DNA of 64,000 nt from Spirabiliibacterium falconis (GTDB lineage: Bacteria > Pseudomonadota > Gammaproteobacteria > Enterobacterales > Pasteurellaceae). The DNA is taken from positions 161,032-225,031 of the forward strand of contig NZ_JABMIJ010000008.1 of the NCBI RefSeq assembly GCF_014885015.1. The letters run 5' to 3'. A model generated the notes under the pieces. The model did no database searches, was not told the origin of the DNA, and worked only from the letters and a program-made list of their open reading frames with translations. The position numbers and the translations under genes are program-made. Shown piece by piece: positions 28,904 to 40,577 of the stretch (its first letter is position 1; each line of letters opens with the position of its first letter).

Positions 28904-31900
28904 ATGCGTTTTACAGATATTTTTATTCGCCGCCCCGTGCTTGCTGCTGCTATCAGTATGCTAATTATTATTCTTGGATTACAGGCTATCTCAAAGCTGA
29001 CCGTACGCGAATATCCAGAAATGACGACAACAGTAATTAGCGTCAGTACAGTTTACCCTGGTGCAGATGCGAACCTTATTCAAGCATTTGTGACATCGCA
29101 ATTAGAGGAAGCCATCGCGCAAGCAGACAACATTGACTATATTACGTCGTCTAGCAAGCAAAGTAGCTCACAGATTTCAGTGAAAATGAAATTGAACACA
29201 GATCCCAATGCTGCTCTTGCTGATGTACTATCAAAAGTCAATTCGGTGCGCTCTGCTCTGCCTAAAGAGGTTAATGACCCTGTTATTACCTCATCAAGCG
29301 GCGGCTCAGGTATGATGTATATTAGTTTTACCTCTGATGTGCTGGATTCTAGTCAGGTTACAGATTATATCCAGCGTGTAGTGAAACCGCAGTTTTTTAC
29401 AATTCCCGGTGTGGCAAAAGTGGATATCTTCGGTGGCTCGCCTTATGCAATGCGTATCTGGCTTGATCCTGAAAAAATGGCAAATTTAAAACTTTCCGCT
29501 CCACAAGTCATGCAGGCATTATCTAGCAATAACGTGCAAACAGCGGCGGGTAGTGCCAATGGCTGGTTTACGGTCATCAAAAATAAAGTCAGCACCACAA
29601 CAACCGATGTTCAACAACTAAAAGATTTGGTCGTGCATGCTGATGGCGATAATTTAATTCATTTAAGTGATATTGCAACAGTTGAATTGACTAAAGAAAG
29701 TAATGATTTCCGTGCAGCAGCAAATGGTAAAGAAGCGGTGGTACTGTCTATTGAACCATCATCTAGTGCTAACCCATTAACGGTAATTAAAAATATTTAT
29801 CCACTCTTTGAGACTATTCAGCGAAATTTACCACCAAGTATTGATTCTAAAATTTTATATGATAGAACGATCGCAATTAATAGCTCTATTGAAGAGGTGG
29901 TGAAAACCATTTTAGAAGCCACTGTGATTGTATTAGTGGTTATCACAATGTTTTTAGGCTCTTTCCGTGCGATGATCGTGCCTGTTGTAACTATTCCTAT
30001 CTCATTAATTGGGGTGATTATGTTGCTACAAGCATTTGATTTTTCGATTAATTTAATGACACTCCTAGCAATGATTCTTGCAATCGGTTTAGTAGTAGAT
30101 GATGCCATCGTGGTATTAGAAAATGTAGATCGCCACATTAAACTCGGCGAAACACCGTTTAGAGCCGCCATTATAGGTACACGTGAAATTGCACTGCCTG
30201 TTATTTCAATGACTATTGCACTATGTGCGGTGTACTCTCCAATGGCATTAATGGGGGGAATAACAGGATCATTATTTAAAGAATTTGCTCTCACGCTCGC
30301 AGGTGCTGTCTTTATTTCTGGCATTATTGCATTAACGCTCTCGCCAATGATGTGTTCAAAATTGCTCAAAGCACACACCGATCCAAGTTGGTTAGAGCGT
30401 CGAGTCGAGAGCTTTCTCACTCGCTTAACCCATATTTACAATGTATTGCTTGGTATTGTCATGTATAGTCGCAAATGGATTTTAGGTTTCGCTATTTTAA
30501 TTTTTGCAAGCCTACCATTGCTGTTTAGTCAATTATCCAGCGAACTCACCCCAAGCGAAGATAAAGGGGCATTGTTATCCATAGGAACAACATCGGCTGA
30601 TCGCAATGTGGATTATGTGCAAACAGCCATGAAAAAATTTGAAGCGTTATTAAAAGAGATTCCTGAAGTGCAGTTTTCACAAGTAATTTCTGGCGTACCG
30701 TCCTCAAATCAAGCATTGGCTATTGCAACATTGGTTGACTGGAGTGAACGCACACGCAGCCAAACGGACATCATGAATGAGTTAAATGCCAAAGCAAAAA
30801 GTATTCCTGAAATCTCAGTATCTGGTTTCCCATTCCCTGAAATTGATACGGGAGAGCAAGGCATGCCTGTATCATTTGTGATTACCACCCCGAATGATTA
30901 CCGTGAACTTGCAGATATTGCTCAAAGCATTTGGCAAGAAGCACAAAAATCAGGGCAATTTATCTTTTCAAATATCGATCTCAAATTTGACACAGCCGAA
31001 ATGACCATGTCGATTGACCGTGATAAAGCCAATTCTTACGGCATCACCATGTCGCAAATCAGCTCAACAGTGGGCAGCTTCCTGTCCAGTGCTACCGTAA
31101 CACGAGTGGATTTACAAGGGCGTGCGTACAAAATCATCTCGGGTATTGAACGTAAAAAACGGCTAAATCCAGAATCAATGAATAACTTTTACCTCATTGC
31201 AAATGATGGAAGTGCGGTTCCGCTCAGTAGCCTCGTCACTCTCGAGTTAAAAACGCAACCGCTTTCCTTACCACGCTTTAACCAGCTAAATTCGGCAGTC
31301 ATCAGTGGTGTGCCAACAGGCTCCGTCGGAGATGCGGTAAAATGGTTCCAAACAACAGGGGCTGACATGTTGCCTCAAGGCTATACCTATGATTTCCGTG
31401 GTGAATCTCGCCAGTTTGTCCAAGAAGGGAATGCCCTTGCAACCACCTTTGCTTTGGCTGTTATCATTATTTTCTTAGTGCTGGCTATCCAATTTGAATC
31501 GATTCGTGATCCACTGGTCATTATCGTTTCCGTGCCGCTGGCCATTTCTGGGGCACTATTAGGACTAAATTTACTTGGCTTTTTTGATGTAGCGGGCAGC
31601 ACACTCAATATTTATTCCGAAGTGGGTTTGATCACGCTCGTTGGGCTGATCACCAAGCATGGGATCTTAATGTGCGAAGTGGCAAAAGAAGAGCAGCTGT
31701 TGCATGGTAAAAACCGCATTGATGCCATTATGGAAGCCGCTCGCATTCGTCTACGCCCAATCTTAATGACGACCGCAGCCATGATTGCTGGGCTTATCCC
31801 ACTACTTTATGCCTCAGGCGCAGGCGCGGTTTCTCGCTTTAGTATTGGAGCGGTAATCATCGCTGGGCTTGCTATTGGTACCTTGTTCACCTTGTTTATT

Positions 31901-31990
31901 TTGCCTGTCATTTACAGCTTTATTGCAACTGAACACAAACCACTGCCTGAATTTGATGAAAGCAAACCACCGCTTGAAGAACATCACTAA
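28904..31990 (+). CDS. acrB: RND multidrug efflux pump (AcrB-like)
   Basis: Proton-driven inner-membrane pump (1028 aa) of the hydrophobe/amphiphile efflux-1 family. It starts with the family N-terminus FTDIFIRRPVLAAAISMLI. It has twelve membrane segments arranged as two repeats, each with a large periplasmic loop (about 40-330 and 550-860). The proton-relay Asp pair is in AIGLVVDDAIVVLENVDRH (about 400). The second-half motif GLITLVGLITKHGILMCEVAKE is also typical. The sequence is only moderately like E. coli AcrB, so the substrate range cannot be assumed. No TolC gene is in the window, so the outer channel must be encoded elsewhere. A terminator follows. Confidence 0.92.
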   Translation: MRFTDIFIRRPVLAAAISMLIIILGLQAISKLTVREYPEMTTTVISVSTVYPGADANLIQAFVTSQLEEAIAQADNIDYITSSSKQSSSQISVKMKLNTDPNAALADVLSKVNSVRSALPKEVNDPVITSSSGGSGMMYISFTSDVLDSSQVTDYIQRVVKPQFFTIPGVAKVDIFGGSPYAMRIWLDPEKMANLKLSAPQVMQALSSNNVQTAAGSANGWFTVIKNKVSTTTTDVQQLKDLVVHADGDNLIHLSDIATVELTKESNDFRAAANGKEAVVLSIEPSSSANPLTVIKNIYPLFETIQRNLPPSIDSKILYDRTIAINSSIEEVVKTILEATVIVLVVITMFLGSFRAMIVPVVTIPISLIGVIMLLQAFDFSINLMTLLAMILAIGLVVDDAIVVLENVDRHIKLGETPFRAAIIGTREIALPVISMTIALCAVYSPMALMGGITGSLFKEFALTLAGAVFISGIIALTLSPMMCSKLLKAHTDPSWLERRVESFLTRLTHIYNVLLGIVMYSRKWILGFAILIFASLPLLFSQLSSELTPSEDKGALLSIGTTSADRNVDYVQTAMKKFEALLKEIPEVQFSQVISGVPSSNQALAIATLVDWSERTRSQTDIMNELNAKAKSIPEISVSGFPFPEIDTGEQGMPVSFVITTPNDYRELADIAQSIWQEAQKSGQFIFSNIDLKFDTAEMTMSIDRDKANSYGITMSQISSTVGSFLSSATVTRVDLQGRAYKIISGIERKKRLNPESMNNFYLIANDGSAVPLSSLVTLELKTQPLSLPRFNQLNSAVISGVPTGSVGDAVKWFQTTGADMLPQGYTYDFRGESRQFVQEGNALATTFALAVIIIFLVLAIQFESIRDPLVIIVSVPLAISGALLGLNLLGFFDVAGSTLNIYSEVGLITLVGLITKHGILMCEVAKEEQLLHGKNRIDAIMEAARIRLRPILMTTAAMIAGLIPLLYASGAGAVSRFSIGAVIIAGLAIGTLFTLFILPVIYSFIATEHKPLPEFDESKPPLEEHH

Positions 31991-31994
31991 CGCA

Positions 31995-32020
31995 AAAACC
32001 TGCCTTTAGGCAGGTTTTTT
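31995..32020 (+). terminator. Terminator after acrB
   Basis: Stem ACCTGCCT/AGGCAGGT (31998-32005 with 32008-32015; the closing pairs probably open to give a 4-base loop) flanked by an A-run and followed by T6. It ends the acrRAB unit. Confidence 0.88.
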
Positions 32021-32135
32021 TATTCCCAAAGTGCTGTAGATAACGGATAACATTTCACAAAAAACCCTTATCAGTGGTAAACTTACCCCTATTTATTATA
32101 GTAAAACATAAAGTGCGGTATAAGAGAGAAAAGGC

Positions 32136-33326
32136 ATGGCAGATGATAAGAAAAAAGGCGGATTTTGGTCTTGGCTTGGTTTAGGGAAAGAGAAAGCAGA
32201 AAACGAAACGGATTCAACCGCACAAGAAACAGAAATCCCAGCAGACACCTCAGCAGAACAACGCTTAGCTGAAGAACAAGAACTTGCAAAACAAGAGCCT
32301 CAAACATTAGTTGAGCCGCAACTTGCTGAAGCACTCGCTGAAGATGAAGCGAAAGCAACAACACAAAGTGCGGTCAGCGAGCAGGAAAAGCCAAGCCAGG
32401 GCGGGTTTTTCAGTCGATTATTAAAAGGGCTAGTGAAAACCAAGCAGAACCTTGGCAGTGGCTTTCGCAGTCTCTTTCGTGGCAAAAAAATTGATGATGA
32501 ACTGTTTGAAGAGCTAGAAGAACAACTTTTGATCGCCGACATTGGCGTGCCAACCACCACCAAAATCATCAACAATCTCACCGAACACGCCAGCAAAAAA
32601 GAACTGCGTGATGCTGAGCAGCTTTATCATAAACTCAAACAAGAAATGGCGGATATTCTTGACCCTGTTGCAAAACCTCTTGAAATTAATGAGAAAAAAC
32701 CGTTTGTAATTTTGATGGTCGGTGTCAATGGTGTGGGCAAAACGACCACCATTGGTAAGCTGGCGCGCCAGTTCCAACAGCAAGGCAAATCCGTGATGTT
32801 GGCGGCAGGTGATACTTTCCGTGCGGCAGCGGTGGAGCAATTACAAGTGTGGGGTGAGCGTAATAATATTCCTGTGGTGGCGCAAAGCACGGGCTCTGAT
32901 GCGGCGTCGGTGATTTATGATGCGATGGAATCGGCGCGCGCGCGCAATATTGACATTTTATTAGCCGACACCGCAGGACGGTTGCAAAACAAAAATCACT
33001 TGATGGATGAGCTGAAAAAAATTGTGCGTGTGATGAAAAAACTTGACCCCGAAGCACCGCACGAAATTATGCTCACTTTGGATGCAGGCACGGGGCAAAA
33101 TGCCATTAGCCAAGCCAAACTGTTCAATGAAGCAACGGGATTAACGGGCATTAGCTTAACCAAACTTGATGGCACGGCGAAAGGTGGCGTCATTTTTGCC
33201 ATTGCCGATCAATTTAACGTGCCAATCCGTTATATTGGCATTGGTGAAAAAATTGACGATTTACGCCCATTCAATGCACACGAATTTATTGAGGCATTGT
33301 TTAGCCAAGAACAAGACGAAGAATAA
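32136..33326 (+). CDS. ftsY: Signal recognition particle receptor FtsY
   Basis: GTPase receptor that docks SRP-ribosome complexes at the inner membrane. The 396-aa protein has an acidic, low-complexity A domain (about 1-95, rich in Glu/Gln/Ala). The N domain (about 100-180) and the G domain follow: P-loop GVNGVGKTTTIGKLA (about 200-214), insertion-box DTFRAAAVEQL, DTAGRLQNK, TKLDGTAKGG and the closing GIGEKIDDLRPFN. An uptake signal encodes part of the variable A domain. It heads the ftsY-ftsE-ftsX cluster with an 8-base gap to ftsE. Confidence 0.97.
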   Translation: MADDKKKGGFWSWLGLGKEKAENETDSTAQETEIPADTSAEQRLAEEQELAKQEPQTLVEPQLAEALAEDEAKATTQSAVSEQEKPSQGGFFSRLLKGLVKTKQNLGSGFRSLFRGKKIDDELFEELEEQLLIADIGVPTTTKIINNLTEHASKKELRDAEQLYHKLKQEMADILDPVAKPLEINEKKPFVILMVGVNGVGKTTTIGKLARQFQQQGKSVMLAAGDTFRAAAVEQLQVWGERNNIPVVAQSTGSDAASVIYDAMESARARNIDILLADTAGRLQNKNHLMDELKKIVRVMKKLDPEAPHEIMLTLDAGTGQNAISQAKLFNEATGLTGISLTKLDGTAKGGVIFAIADQFNVPIRYIGIGEKIDDLRPFNAHEFIEALFSQEQDEE

Positions 33327-33334
33327 GGACTACT

Positions 33335-33994
33335 ATGATCCGATTTATTAATGTTAGCAAAGCCTATCTTGGTGGCAAACCTGCTTTACAAGGCTTGAGT
33401 TTTCATCTGCCTGCAGGCAGCATGACTTATCTCACGGGGCACTCTGGAGCAGGTAAAAGTACGTTGTTAAAACTCATTATGGGCATTGAACGTGCCAATG
33501 GCGGCTCAGTGTATTTCAACGGACACGATATTACTCGTTTAAGTGACGATCAAATCCCGTTTTTACGTCGCCAAATTGGTATGGTGCATCAAGATTACCA
33601 CCTATTAACCGACCGTAGCGTGTTGGAAAATGTCTCCCTGCCACTCATTATCTCAGGCATTCATCCCAATGAAATAAAACGCCGCGCCTGTGCTGCATTA
33701 GATAAAGTGGGGCTTTTGCACCGTGCTAACCACCTGCCGCTACACCTTTCTGGCGGGGAGCAACAGCGTGTTGACATTGCTCGCGCCGTAGTCAATCGCC
33801 CACAGTTGTTGCTGGCAGATGAACCCACAGGAAATCTTGATAAATCACTTTCACGCGAAATTTTTCGTCTATTTGAAGAGTTCAATCGCGTTGGTGTTAC
33901 AGTGTTAATCGCAACCCACGATCACAGCATTGTGCAACAATATCCAAAACCGACCTTAGTGCTTGAGCAAGGTCATCTGCGTGCATTTCAATAA
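33335..33994 (+). CDS. ftsE: Cell division ATP-binding protein FtsE
   Basis: ATPase of the FtsEX complex that acts at the septum and drives EnvC to activate murein amidases; envC is at 2.7-3.9 kb here. The 219-aa protein has Walker A GHSGAGKSTLLKL (about 34-46), the signature LSGGEQQRVDIARA (about 137-150) and Walker B LLLADEPTGNLD. The MIRFINVSKAY start is typical. The ribosome site is AAGGAC. It ends 10 bases before ftsX. Confidence 0.97.
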   Translation: MIRFINVSKAYLGGKPALQGLSFHLPAGSMTYLTGHSGAGKSTLLKLIMGIERANGGSVYFNGHDITRLSDDQIPFLRRQIGMVHQDYHLLTDRSVLENVSLPLIISGIHPNEIKRRACAALDKVGLLHRANHLPLHLSGGEQQRVDIARAVVNRPQLLLADEPTGNLDKSLSREIFRLFEEFNRVGVTVLIATHDHSIVQQYPKPTLVLEQGHLRAFQ

Positions 33995-34004
33995 GGAGAT
34001 TGTT

Positions 34005-34934
34005 ATGAGCTCACGCCCAACCCAAGCACCATTTTGGATGCAAACACAATATGTATTAAAGTCGGTTTTTGTCGATCTTTGGCAAAAACGCATTGGCACA
34101 TTGCTCACCGTGTTGGTGATTGCTGTTTCGCTCACTATTCCTACGATCAGCTACCTTTTATGGAAAAACACCAAAGAGGCAGCCACCAAGTTTTACCCTG
34201 AATCTCAAATTAGCGTGTACTTACATAAAACCTTAAGTGAGGCCGATGCCAATTTAGTGGTGGATAAAATCCGCCAAGAAAAGGGCGTGGCAGAACTCAG
34301 CTACATCTCCCGTCAGCAAAGTTTGGAAGATTTCCGCCAATGGTCGGGCTTTAACGATGAGCTGGCAATGCTTGACGACAATCCACTGCCTGCAGTTGTG
34401 ATGATTAATCCAACAGAAGCTTTTCAAACCAGTGCGAAGCTCACCGAACTTAAACAGACGCTATTGAAAATCAAAGGTGTGGATGAAGTGCGGTTAGACA
34501 CTGACTGGATGGAAAAACTCGGTGCCATCACATGGCTGGCTGGGCGCATTGCGGTGGTCTGCACCTTGCTGATGCTTATTGCCGTCATTTTAGTGATCGG
34601 CAACAGTATCCGCTCCGATGTATACAGCGCACGCGCTAACATTGAGGTCATGAAGCTCCTAGGTGCAACCGAGCATTTTATCTTACGCCCATTTCTCTAT
34701 ACAGGGCTCATTTTCGGCATCATCGGTGGCGTGTTGGCAACCCTGTTAAGTGGGCTGACCATCGCCTATTTCTCCACCGCCATTGACTACGTTGCCAATA
34801 TTTTTGCGGTGAAGTTTGAACTTAACGGCATGAATTTTGTGGAAGTGCTGTTTATCATCGCCCTTGCCGCCTTCACGGGCTGGTGCGGCGCGTTGATTGC
34901 GGCAAAAAAACACATTCACCGCTTAGAAAATTAA
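34005..34934 (+). CDS. ftsX: Cell division protein FtsX
   Basis: Inner-membrane partner of FtsE that transmits ATP hydrolysis to periplasmic EnvC. I start it at 34005, preceded by AAGGAGATTG, rather than at an in-frame codon within ftsE; this gives 309 aa. One N-terminal membrane helix (about 35-57) is followed by a periplasmic domain (about 60-175) carrying the EnvC-binding loop. Three further helices come at about 185-300, the last containing NFVEVLFIIALAAFTGWCGALIAAKKHI. In E. coli rpoH follows ftsX; here a convergent glycerate kinase gene does. Confidence 0.95.
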   Translation: MSSRPTQAPFWMQTQYVLKSVFVDLWQKRIGTLLTVLVIAVSLTIPTISYLLWKNTKEAATKFYPESQISVYLHKTLSEADANLVVDKIRQEKGVAELSYISRQQSLEDFRQWSGFNDELAMLDDNPLPAVVMINPTEAFQTSAKLTELKQTLLKIKGVDEVRLDTDWMEKLGAITWLAGRIAVVCTLLMLIAVILVIGNSIRSDVYSARANIEVMKLLGATEHFILRPFLYTGLIFGIIGGVLATLLSGLTIAYFSTAIDYVANIFAVKFELNGMNFVEVLFIIALAAFTGWCGALIAAKKHIHRLEN

Positions 34935-34942
34935 GTGAACGC

Positions 34943-36082
34943 CTAAAGTGCGGTTAGCAGTCGATACAACCGAGCGACATTCTCCGCGCAGGATTGCAGG
35001 TTCTGCGCACCGCACTTTAAAGTATTTTCCAGGCTATCGAGTCGCTGAATAATCGGGAATACCGCGTCGATACCATGATCATAAACGGCGACATAATCCG
35101 CACGCAGACAGCCAACAATGGCGATCACAGGTTTGTTATGCACTTTAGCACAGCGCGCAACACCGATAGGCGTTTTGCCGTGCACCGTTTGCCCGTCCAT
35201 ACGCCCTTCGCCTGTAATGACTAAATCCGCCGACCGCACTTTGCTCTCCAAATCAACGGCGTTGAGCATAATCTCAACCCCTGAGCGCAATGTTGCGTTT
35301 GGCAGTAGCATCAAGCCTGCTCCCATACCGCCCGCTGCGCCCGCCCCTTTTGCGTTGGCAATATCTAAACCGAGCTGCTGTTGCACAATGTGGGCAAAAT
35401 GAGCAAGCGCATTATCCAGTCGTGTTATCATCGCGTCATCCGCCCCTTTTTGCGCCCCAAACACCACTGCTGCGCCCTGTTTGCCCGTGAGTGGGTTATC
35501 CACATCGCAGGCGATCAACAACCGCACTTCGCCTAAGCGTTCATCAAGTTGGCTTAAATCAACGCGTGTTAATTGGGCTAATGCCGCCCCACCATAGGGA
35601 AGTTCTTGGTTGGCATTATCATAAAAATGTGCGCCGAGTGCTTGCAGCATACCTACGCCGCCGTCATTGGTGGCACTGCCTCCGATGCCAAGAATGATCG
35701 TATTTACACGATGATCAAGTGCGGTTTTGATCAGCTCACCCGTGCCAAAGCTGGTGGTGATTTCGGGATTCCGTTGTGGCATTGGCACCAAATGTAACCC
35801 TGACGCGGCCGCCATTTCAATAATTGCCGTCTGCCCGTCGCCCGATAGCCCCCAGTGTGCGTGCACCTGCTCACCCAATGGGCTAGTAACCGCACTTTGC
35901 ATCTGTTTTCCGCCCGTGGCATCAATAAACGATTGCACCGTGCCTTCGCCACCATCAGCCATCGGCACTAATGTGTAGGTGGCATTGGGGAAAATACGTG
36001 CAAAGCCCGTTTGAATAGCTTGCGCGACCTCTTGGGCTGTGAGGCTTTCTTTGAAACTATCGGGGGCAATCACAACGTGCAT
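34943..36082 (-). CDS. glxK: Glycerate kinase (GarK/GlxK family)
   Basis: Phosphorylates D-glycerate to 2-phosphoglycerate (type II glycerate kinases), feeding glycolysis. The 379-aa protein begins with the signature VVIAPDSFKESLTAQEVAQAI and contains PMADGGEGTVQSF, GIGGSATNDGGVGMLQALGA, DVDNPLTGKQGAA and ITGEGRMDGQTVHGKTPIGVA, all family motifs. AAGGAG precedes the start. It lies 9 bases after the YidA-like phosphatase gene and 873 bases after the 6-phospho-beta-glucosidase gene, all on the minus strand, suggesting one catabolic operon. glxK and garK products cannot be told apart from sequence alone. Confidence 0.88.
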   Translation of the reverse strand: MHVVIAPDSFKESLTAQEVAQAIQTGFARIFPNATYTLVPMADGGEGTVQSFIDATGGKQMQSAVTSPLGEQVHAHWGLSGDGQTAIIEMAAASGLHLVPMPQRNPEITTSFGTGELIKTALDHRVNTIILGIGGSATNDGGVGMLQALGAHFYDNANQELPYGGAALAQLTRVDLSQLDERLGEVRLLIACDVDNPLTGKQGAAVVFGAQKGADDAMITRLDNALAHFAHIVQQQLGLDIANAKGAGAAGGMGAGLMLLPNATLRSGVEIMLNAVDLESKVRSADLVITGEGRMDGQTVHGKTPIGVARCAKVHNKPVIAIVGCLRADYVAVYDHGIDAVFPIIQRLDSLENTLKCGAQNLQSCAENVARLYRLLTAL

Positions 36083-36091
36083 AGGTTCTCC

Positions 36092-36904
36092 TTAACTTAA
36101 CACATAACGTTCAATCGCTTGTGCCACGCCAGAGTCATTATGGTGCCCCGTTATCGCATCTGCTATTGCTTTCAGCTCGTCGGTGGCATTTTCCATCGCA
36201 ATGCCAAGGCCTGCGAATTCCACCATATGGGCGTCATTGCCCGCATCGCCCATACAGATGATGTCTTTAGCAGCGATCCCTAAAAATTCCGCCAGCGCAG
36301 CAATGCCGCTACCTTTGTTGGCTTTCGGGTGGAGAAACTCCATAAAAAATGGCGTGCTTTGCACCACCGTGAACCGCACTTTTAGATCCTGTGGCAAGGT
36401 TGCCATGGCGTGGCTGACTTTTTCGGCATCATCCGCATAAAGGACTTTAATGATCGGTTCATCGTCATCAAGCTTGGCAAAATCAAGCTGATTAAGCGGA
36501 ATTTTGTTAATCTCGGCCTCGTGCTGGCTGCACGCACCACAATCAGGCGAAATCAGCCCACGACGTGGCGAAAACGCGTGCAAATTAATGCCTAACGTTT
36601 TGGCTTGTTCTGCCAACAGCTTCGCCTCACGCCCTGTGAATTGAAAATCTTGAATGATTTTTTCATCGCTGATCCGTTTGACCTGTACCCCGTTGAAGCA
36701 CAGCACATAGTCATCATCACTGTTCATGGCAAGTTGCTCAAAATAGTGTTGCAGCCCAACAAAAGGGCGACCAGAGGCCAACACCACTCGCACACCGCAC
36801 TTTTTCGCAGCTAAAATCGCTTGACGATTGCGTTCGCTGATTTGCTTGTGGCTATCAAGCAAGGTGCCATCCATATCCAATGCAATTAATTTATAGTTGT
36901 TCAT
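36092..36904 (-). CDS. yidA: Cof-type HAD phosphatase, YidA-like
   Basis: Predicted sugar-phosphate phosphatase (270 aa). Motif I is LIALDMDGTLLDSHKQIS (about 6-23), motif II is VVLASGRPFVGLQHYF and the C-terminal core is KGSGIAALAEFLGIAAKDIICMGDAGNDAHMVEFAGLGIAMENA (about 193-236). The C2B cap lies between. The pattern and length match E. coli YidA, which hydrolyses several sugar phosphates in vitro. Placement between a phospho-glucosidase and a glycerate kinase suggests clearing of phosphorylated intermediates, which is inference. Confidence 0.85.
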   Translation of the reverse strand: MNNYKLIALDMDGTLLDSHKQISERNRQAILAAKKCGVRVVLASGRPFVGLQHYFEQLAMNSDDDYVLCFNGVQVKRISDEKIIQDFQFTGREAKLLAEQAKTLGINLHAFSPRRGLISPDCGACSQHEAEINKIPLNQLDFAKLDDDEPIIKVLYADDAEKVSHAMATLPQDLKVRFTVVQSTPFFMEFLHPKANKGSGIAALAEFLGIAAKDIICMGDAGNDAHMVEFAGLGIAMENATDELKAIADAITGHHNDSGVAQAIERYVLS

Positions 36905-36955
36905 TGTATCCTCATATCCATCTGCATAAGCATAGCACAGACCGCACTTTTGCCA

Positions 36956-38374
<1,419 letters not shown>

Positions 38375-38416
38375 TTATTTTTATTTATGCGCTCTTTCGT
38401 TAGCTTAAGATTACAC

Positions 38417-38473
38417 AGAATTCCAGATAAAAACGAAAGTTTATTGTAAGAATGTGATCTTGACTGGAATTCT
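38417..38473. repeat. 10-bp inverted repeat in the bglA-type/cpdB divergent region
   Basis: AGAATTCCAG (38417-38426) and CTGGAATTCT (38464-38473) are perfect complements 37 bases apart. Each centres on GAATTC, and a third GAATTC lies at 38511-38516. The layout resembles paired operators for a dimeric regulator between the two divergent genes. Confidence 0.5.
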
Positions 38474-38560
38474 AACATAATCTGCCCCGACCGCACTTTT
38501 ACGAAAAGTTGAATTCCCTTAGAATTGGGCGTGATTATTCTAATAACAAACGGAGTGTTT

Positions 38561-40522
38561 ATGACATTAACTTTTAATAAAGTCCATTTTGCAGTTGCAA
38601 CCGCACTTTGTGTGCCGACATTGGCACTGGCTGCTGATATGGATTTACGCATTGTGGAAACCACCGATTTGCATGCCAATATGATGGATTATGATTATTA
38701 CAAAGACAAACCATCCGAAAAAATCGGGCTCGTGCGTGCTGCCGATTTGGTGCAAAAAGCCCGCGCTGAAGTAAAAAACAGCGTGCTGGTGGACAATGGG
38801 GATTTGATCCAAGGCAGCCCGATGGGCGATTGGGTCGCCTCTAAAGGCTTGAAAGAAGGGGAGTTGCACCCTGTTTATAAAGCCATGAATTTGCTTGACT
38901 ATGATGTAGGCAACATCGGCAACCACGAATTTAACTATGGGCTGGAATTTTTAGACCGTGCCATTGCGGGCGCAAAATTCCCGTATATCAATGCTAATAT
39001 TTATGTCGCTAATGGCAAAGACGACAAACACTATTTCACGCCGTATATCATCAAAGACTACGAATTTGTTGACACCGACGGCAAAAAACAGCAGATAAAA
39101 GTCGGTTACATCGGCTTTGTGCCGCCACAAGTGTTGATTTGGGATAAGAAAAATTTAGAAGGCAAGGTGATCGCCAAAGATATCACTGAAACGGCTAAAC
39201 AGTTGGTGCCGAAAATGCGTGAAGAGGGGGCGGATATTGTGATTGCTGTGCCGCACTCGGGGCTTTCAGCCGAGCCGTACCGCACTTTAGCGGAAAACTC
39301 GGTGTATTATCTTTCTAAAGTTGAGGGCATTGATGCCATTGCCTTTGGCCATGCGCACGCTGTTTATCCAAGCAAAGAGTTTGCTGATATTCCAGGGGCT
39401 GATATTGAAAAAGGCACCATTAATGGCGTGCCGTCTGTGATGCCAGGGCGTTGGGGCAGCCACATTGGGGTGATTGATCTCAAACTTAACAACGATTCTG
39501 GCAAATGGAAAGTCGTTTCAGGCACTACCGAAGCATTGCCAATTTACGACAGCAAAAATAAAACTGCAATTGCTAAACAATATGTGCCCGTGTTAGATAT
39601 TTTGAAAGACGATCATAAAAATACGCGTGATTACGTCAACGCACCGATTGGCAAAGCTGATGATAAAATGTACAGCTTCTTGGCACTCGTGCAAGACGAC
39701 CCAACGATTCAAATTGTCAATTTAGCACAACAAGATTATGTAAAACGCTTTGCTCAAGGCGACCCTGATTTAGGCAGCCTCCCTGTGCTTTCTGCAGCAG
39801 CACCGTTTAAAGTGGGTGGGCGAAAAAATGATCCAAGTAACTTCACAGAAGTGGAAGCTGGGCAATTAACATTTCGCAATGCGGCGGATTTGTACCTCTA
39901 CCCTAACACGCTAGTCGCATTGAAAGTGACAGGCGAAGAGGTGCGCGAGTGGTTGGAGTGCGCAGCGGGGCAATTTAACCAAATTGACCCAACCAAGGCG
40001 GAAAAACAAGCGTTGATCAACTGGGATGGCTTCCGAACATATAACTTTGATGTGATTGACGGGGTGAATTATCAGGTCGATGTTACTCAACCTGCACGTT
40101 ATGATGGCGAATGCAAGCTCATTAATCCAGATGCGCACCGCATTGTTGATCTCACTTTCAACGGCAAACCAGTTGATGCGAAGCAAAATTTCTTGATTGC
40201 CACCAACAACTACCGCGCTTTTGGGGAAAAATTCCCTGGTACGGGCAGTGCGAATATTGCCTTCTCCGCACCAGATGAAAACCGCACTATTGTGGCAGAC
40301 TATATCCGCCGCGTGAGCCAAGAGCAAGGTGAAGTGAAAGTAAGTGCGGACAACAACTGGCGTATCAAAGCGATCCTTGAGAACAAAGCACAGGTATTTT
40401 TTGAAACCTCACCGTCTGATAAAGCGGCTGAATTCATCAAAGAAAAAGCACAATATCCAATGAAGCATATTGGACAAGACGATAACGGGTTTGCGTTATA
40501 CGAATTGGAATTACATCAATAA
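38561..40522 (+). CDS. cpdB: 2',3'-cyclic-nucleotide 2'-phosphodiesterase / 3'-nucleotidase
   Basis: Periplasmic enzyme that converts 2',3'-cyclic nucleotides to nucleosides for uptake. I choose the ATG at 38561 (GGAG upstream), which gives a signal peptide ending [10 protein letters not shown] and 653 aa in all; the longer frame from 38525 has no such context. The metallophosphatase domain (about 20-350) shows [34 protein letters not shown] and [10 protein letters not shown] 5'-nucleotidase C-terminal domain (about 370-620) binds the base. Monocistronic, closed by a strong terminator. Confidence 0.96.
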   Translation: MTLTFNKVHFAVATALCVPTLALAADMDLRIVETTDLHANMMDYDYYKDKPSEKIGLVRAADLVQKARAEVKNSVLVDNGDLIQGSPMGDWVASKGLKEGELHPVYKAMNLLDYDVGNIGNHEFNYGLEFLDRAIAGAKFPYINANIYVANGKDDKHYFTPYIIKDYEFVDTDGKKQQIKVGYIGFVPPQVLIWDKKNLEGKVIAKDITETAKQLVPKMREEGADIVIAVPHSGLSAEPYRTLAENSVYYLSKVEGIDAIAFGHAHAVYPSKEFADIPGADIEKGTINGVPSVMPGRWGSHIGVIDLKLNNDSGKWKVVSGTTEALPIYDSKNKTAIAKQYVPVLDILKDDHKNTRDYVNAPIGKADDKMYSFLALVQDDPTIQIVNLAQQDYVKRFAQGDPDLGSLPVLSAAAPFKVGGRKNDPSNFTEVEAGQLTFRNAADLYLYPNTLVALKVTGEEVREWLECAAGQFNQIDPTKAEKQALINWDGFRTYNFDVIDGVNYQVDVTQPARYDGECKLINPDAHRIVDLTFNGKPVDAKQNFLIATNNYRAFGEKFPGTGSANIAFSAPDENRTIVADYIRRVSQEQGEVKVSADNNWRIKAILENKAQVFFETSPSDKAAEFIKEKAQYPMKHIGQDDNGFALYELELHQ

Positions 40523-40532
40523 AAAACCAATC

Positions 40533-40559
40533 AAGGCTGAATTTATTTCAGCCTTTTTT
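40533..40559 (+). terminator. Terminator after cpdB
   Basis: A 9-bp stem (40533-40541 with 40547-40555) with loop TTTAT, followed by T-rich sequence. It starts 10 bases after the cpdB stop. Confidence 0.9.
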
Positions 40560-40577
40560 CTGTTAAATTCATCTTTT

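Noticed and set aside
29818..30420. A 200-codon minus-strand frame inside acrB
   Set aside because: A shadow of the strongly coding plus strand in a conserved RND pump; no independent start context or family match.
38452..38471. Possible CRP site (TGTGATCTTGACTGGAA) upstream of cpdB
   Set aside because: Only the left half matches; the right half CTGGA fits TCACA at one position. The sequence is better explained by the GAATTC inverted repeat.
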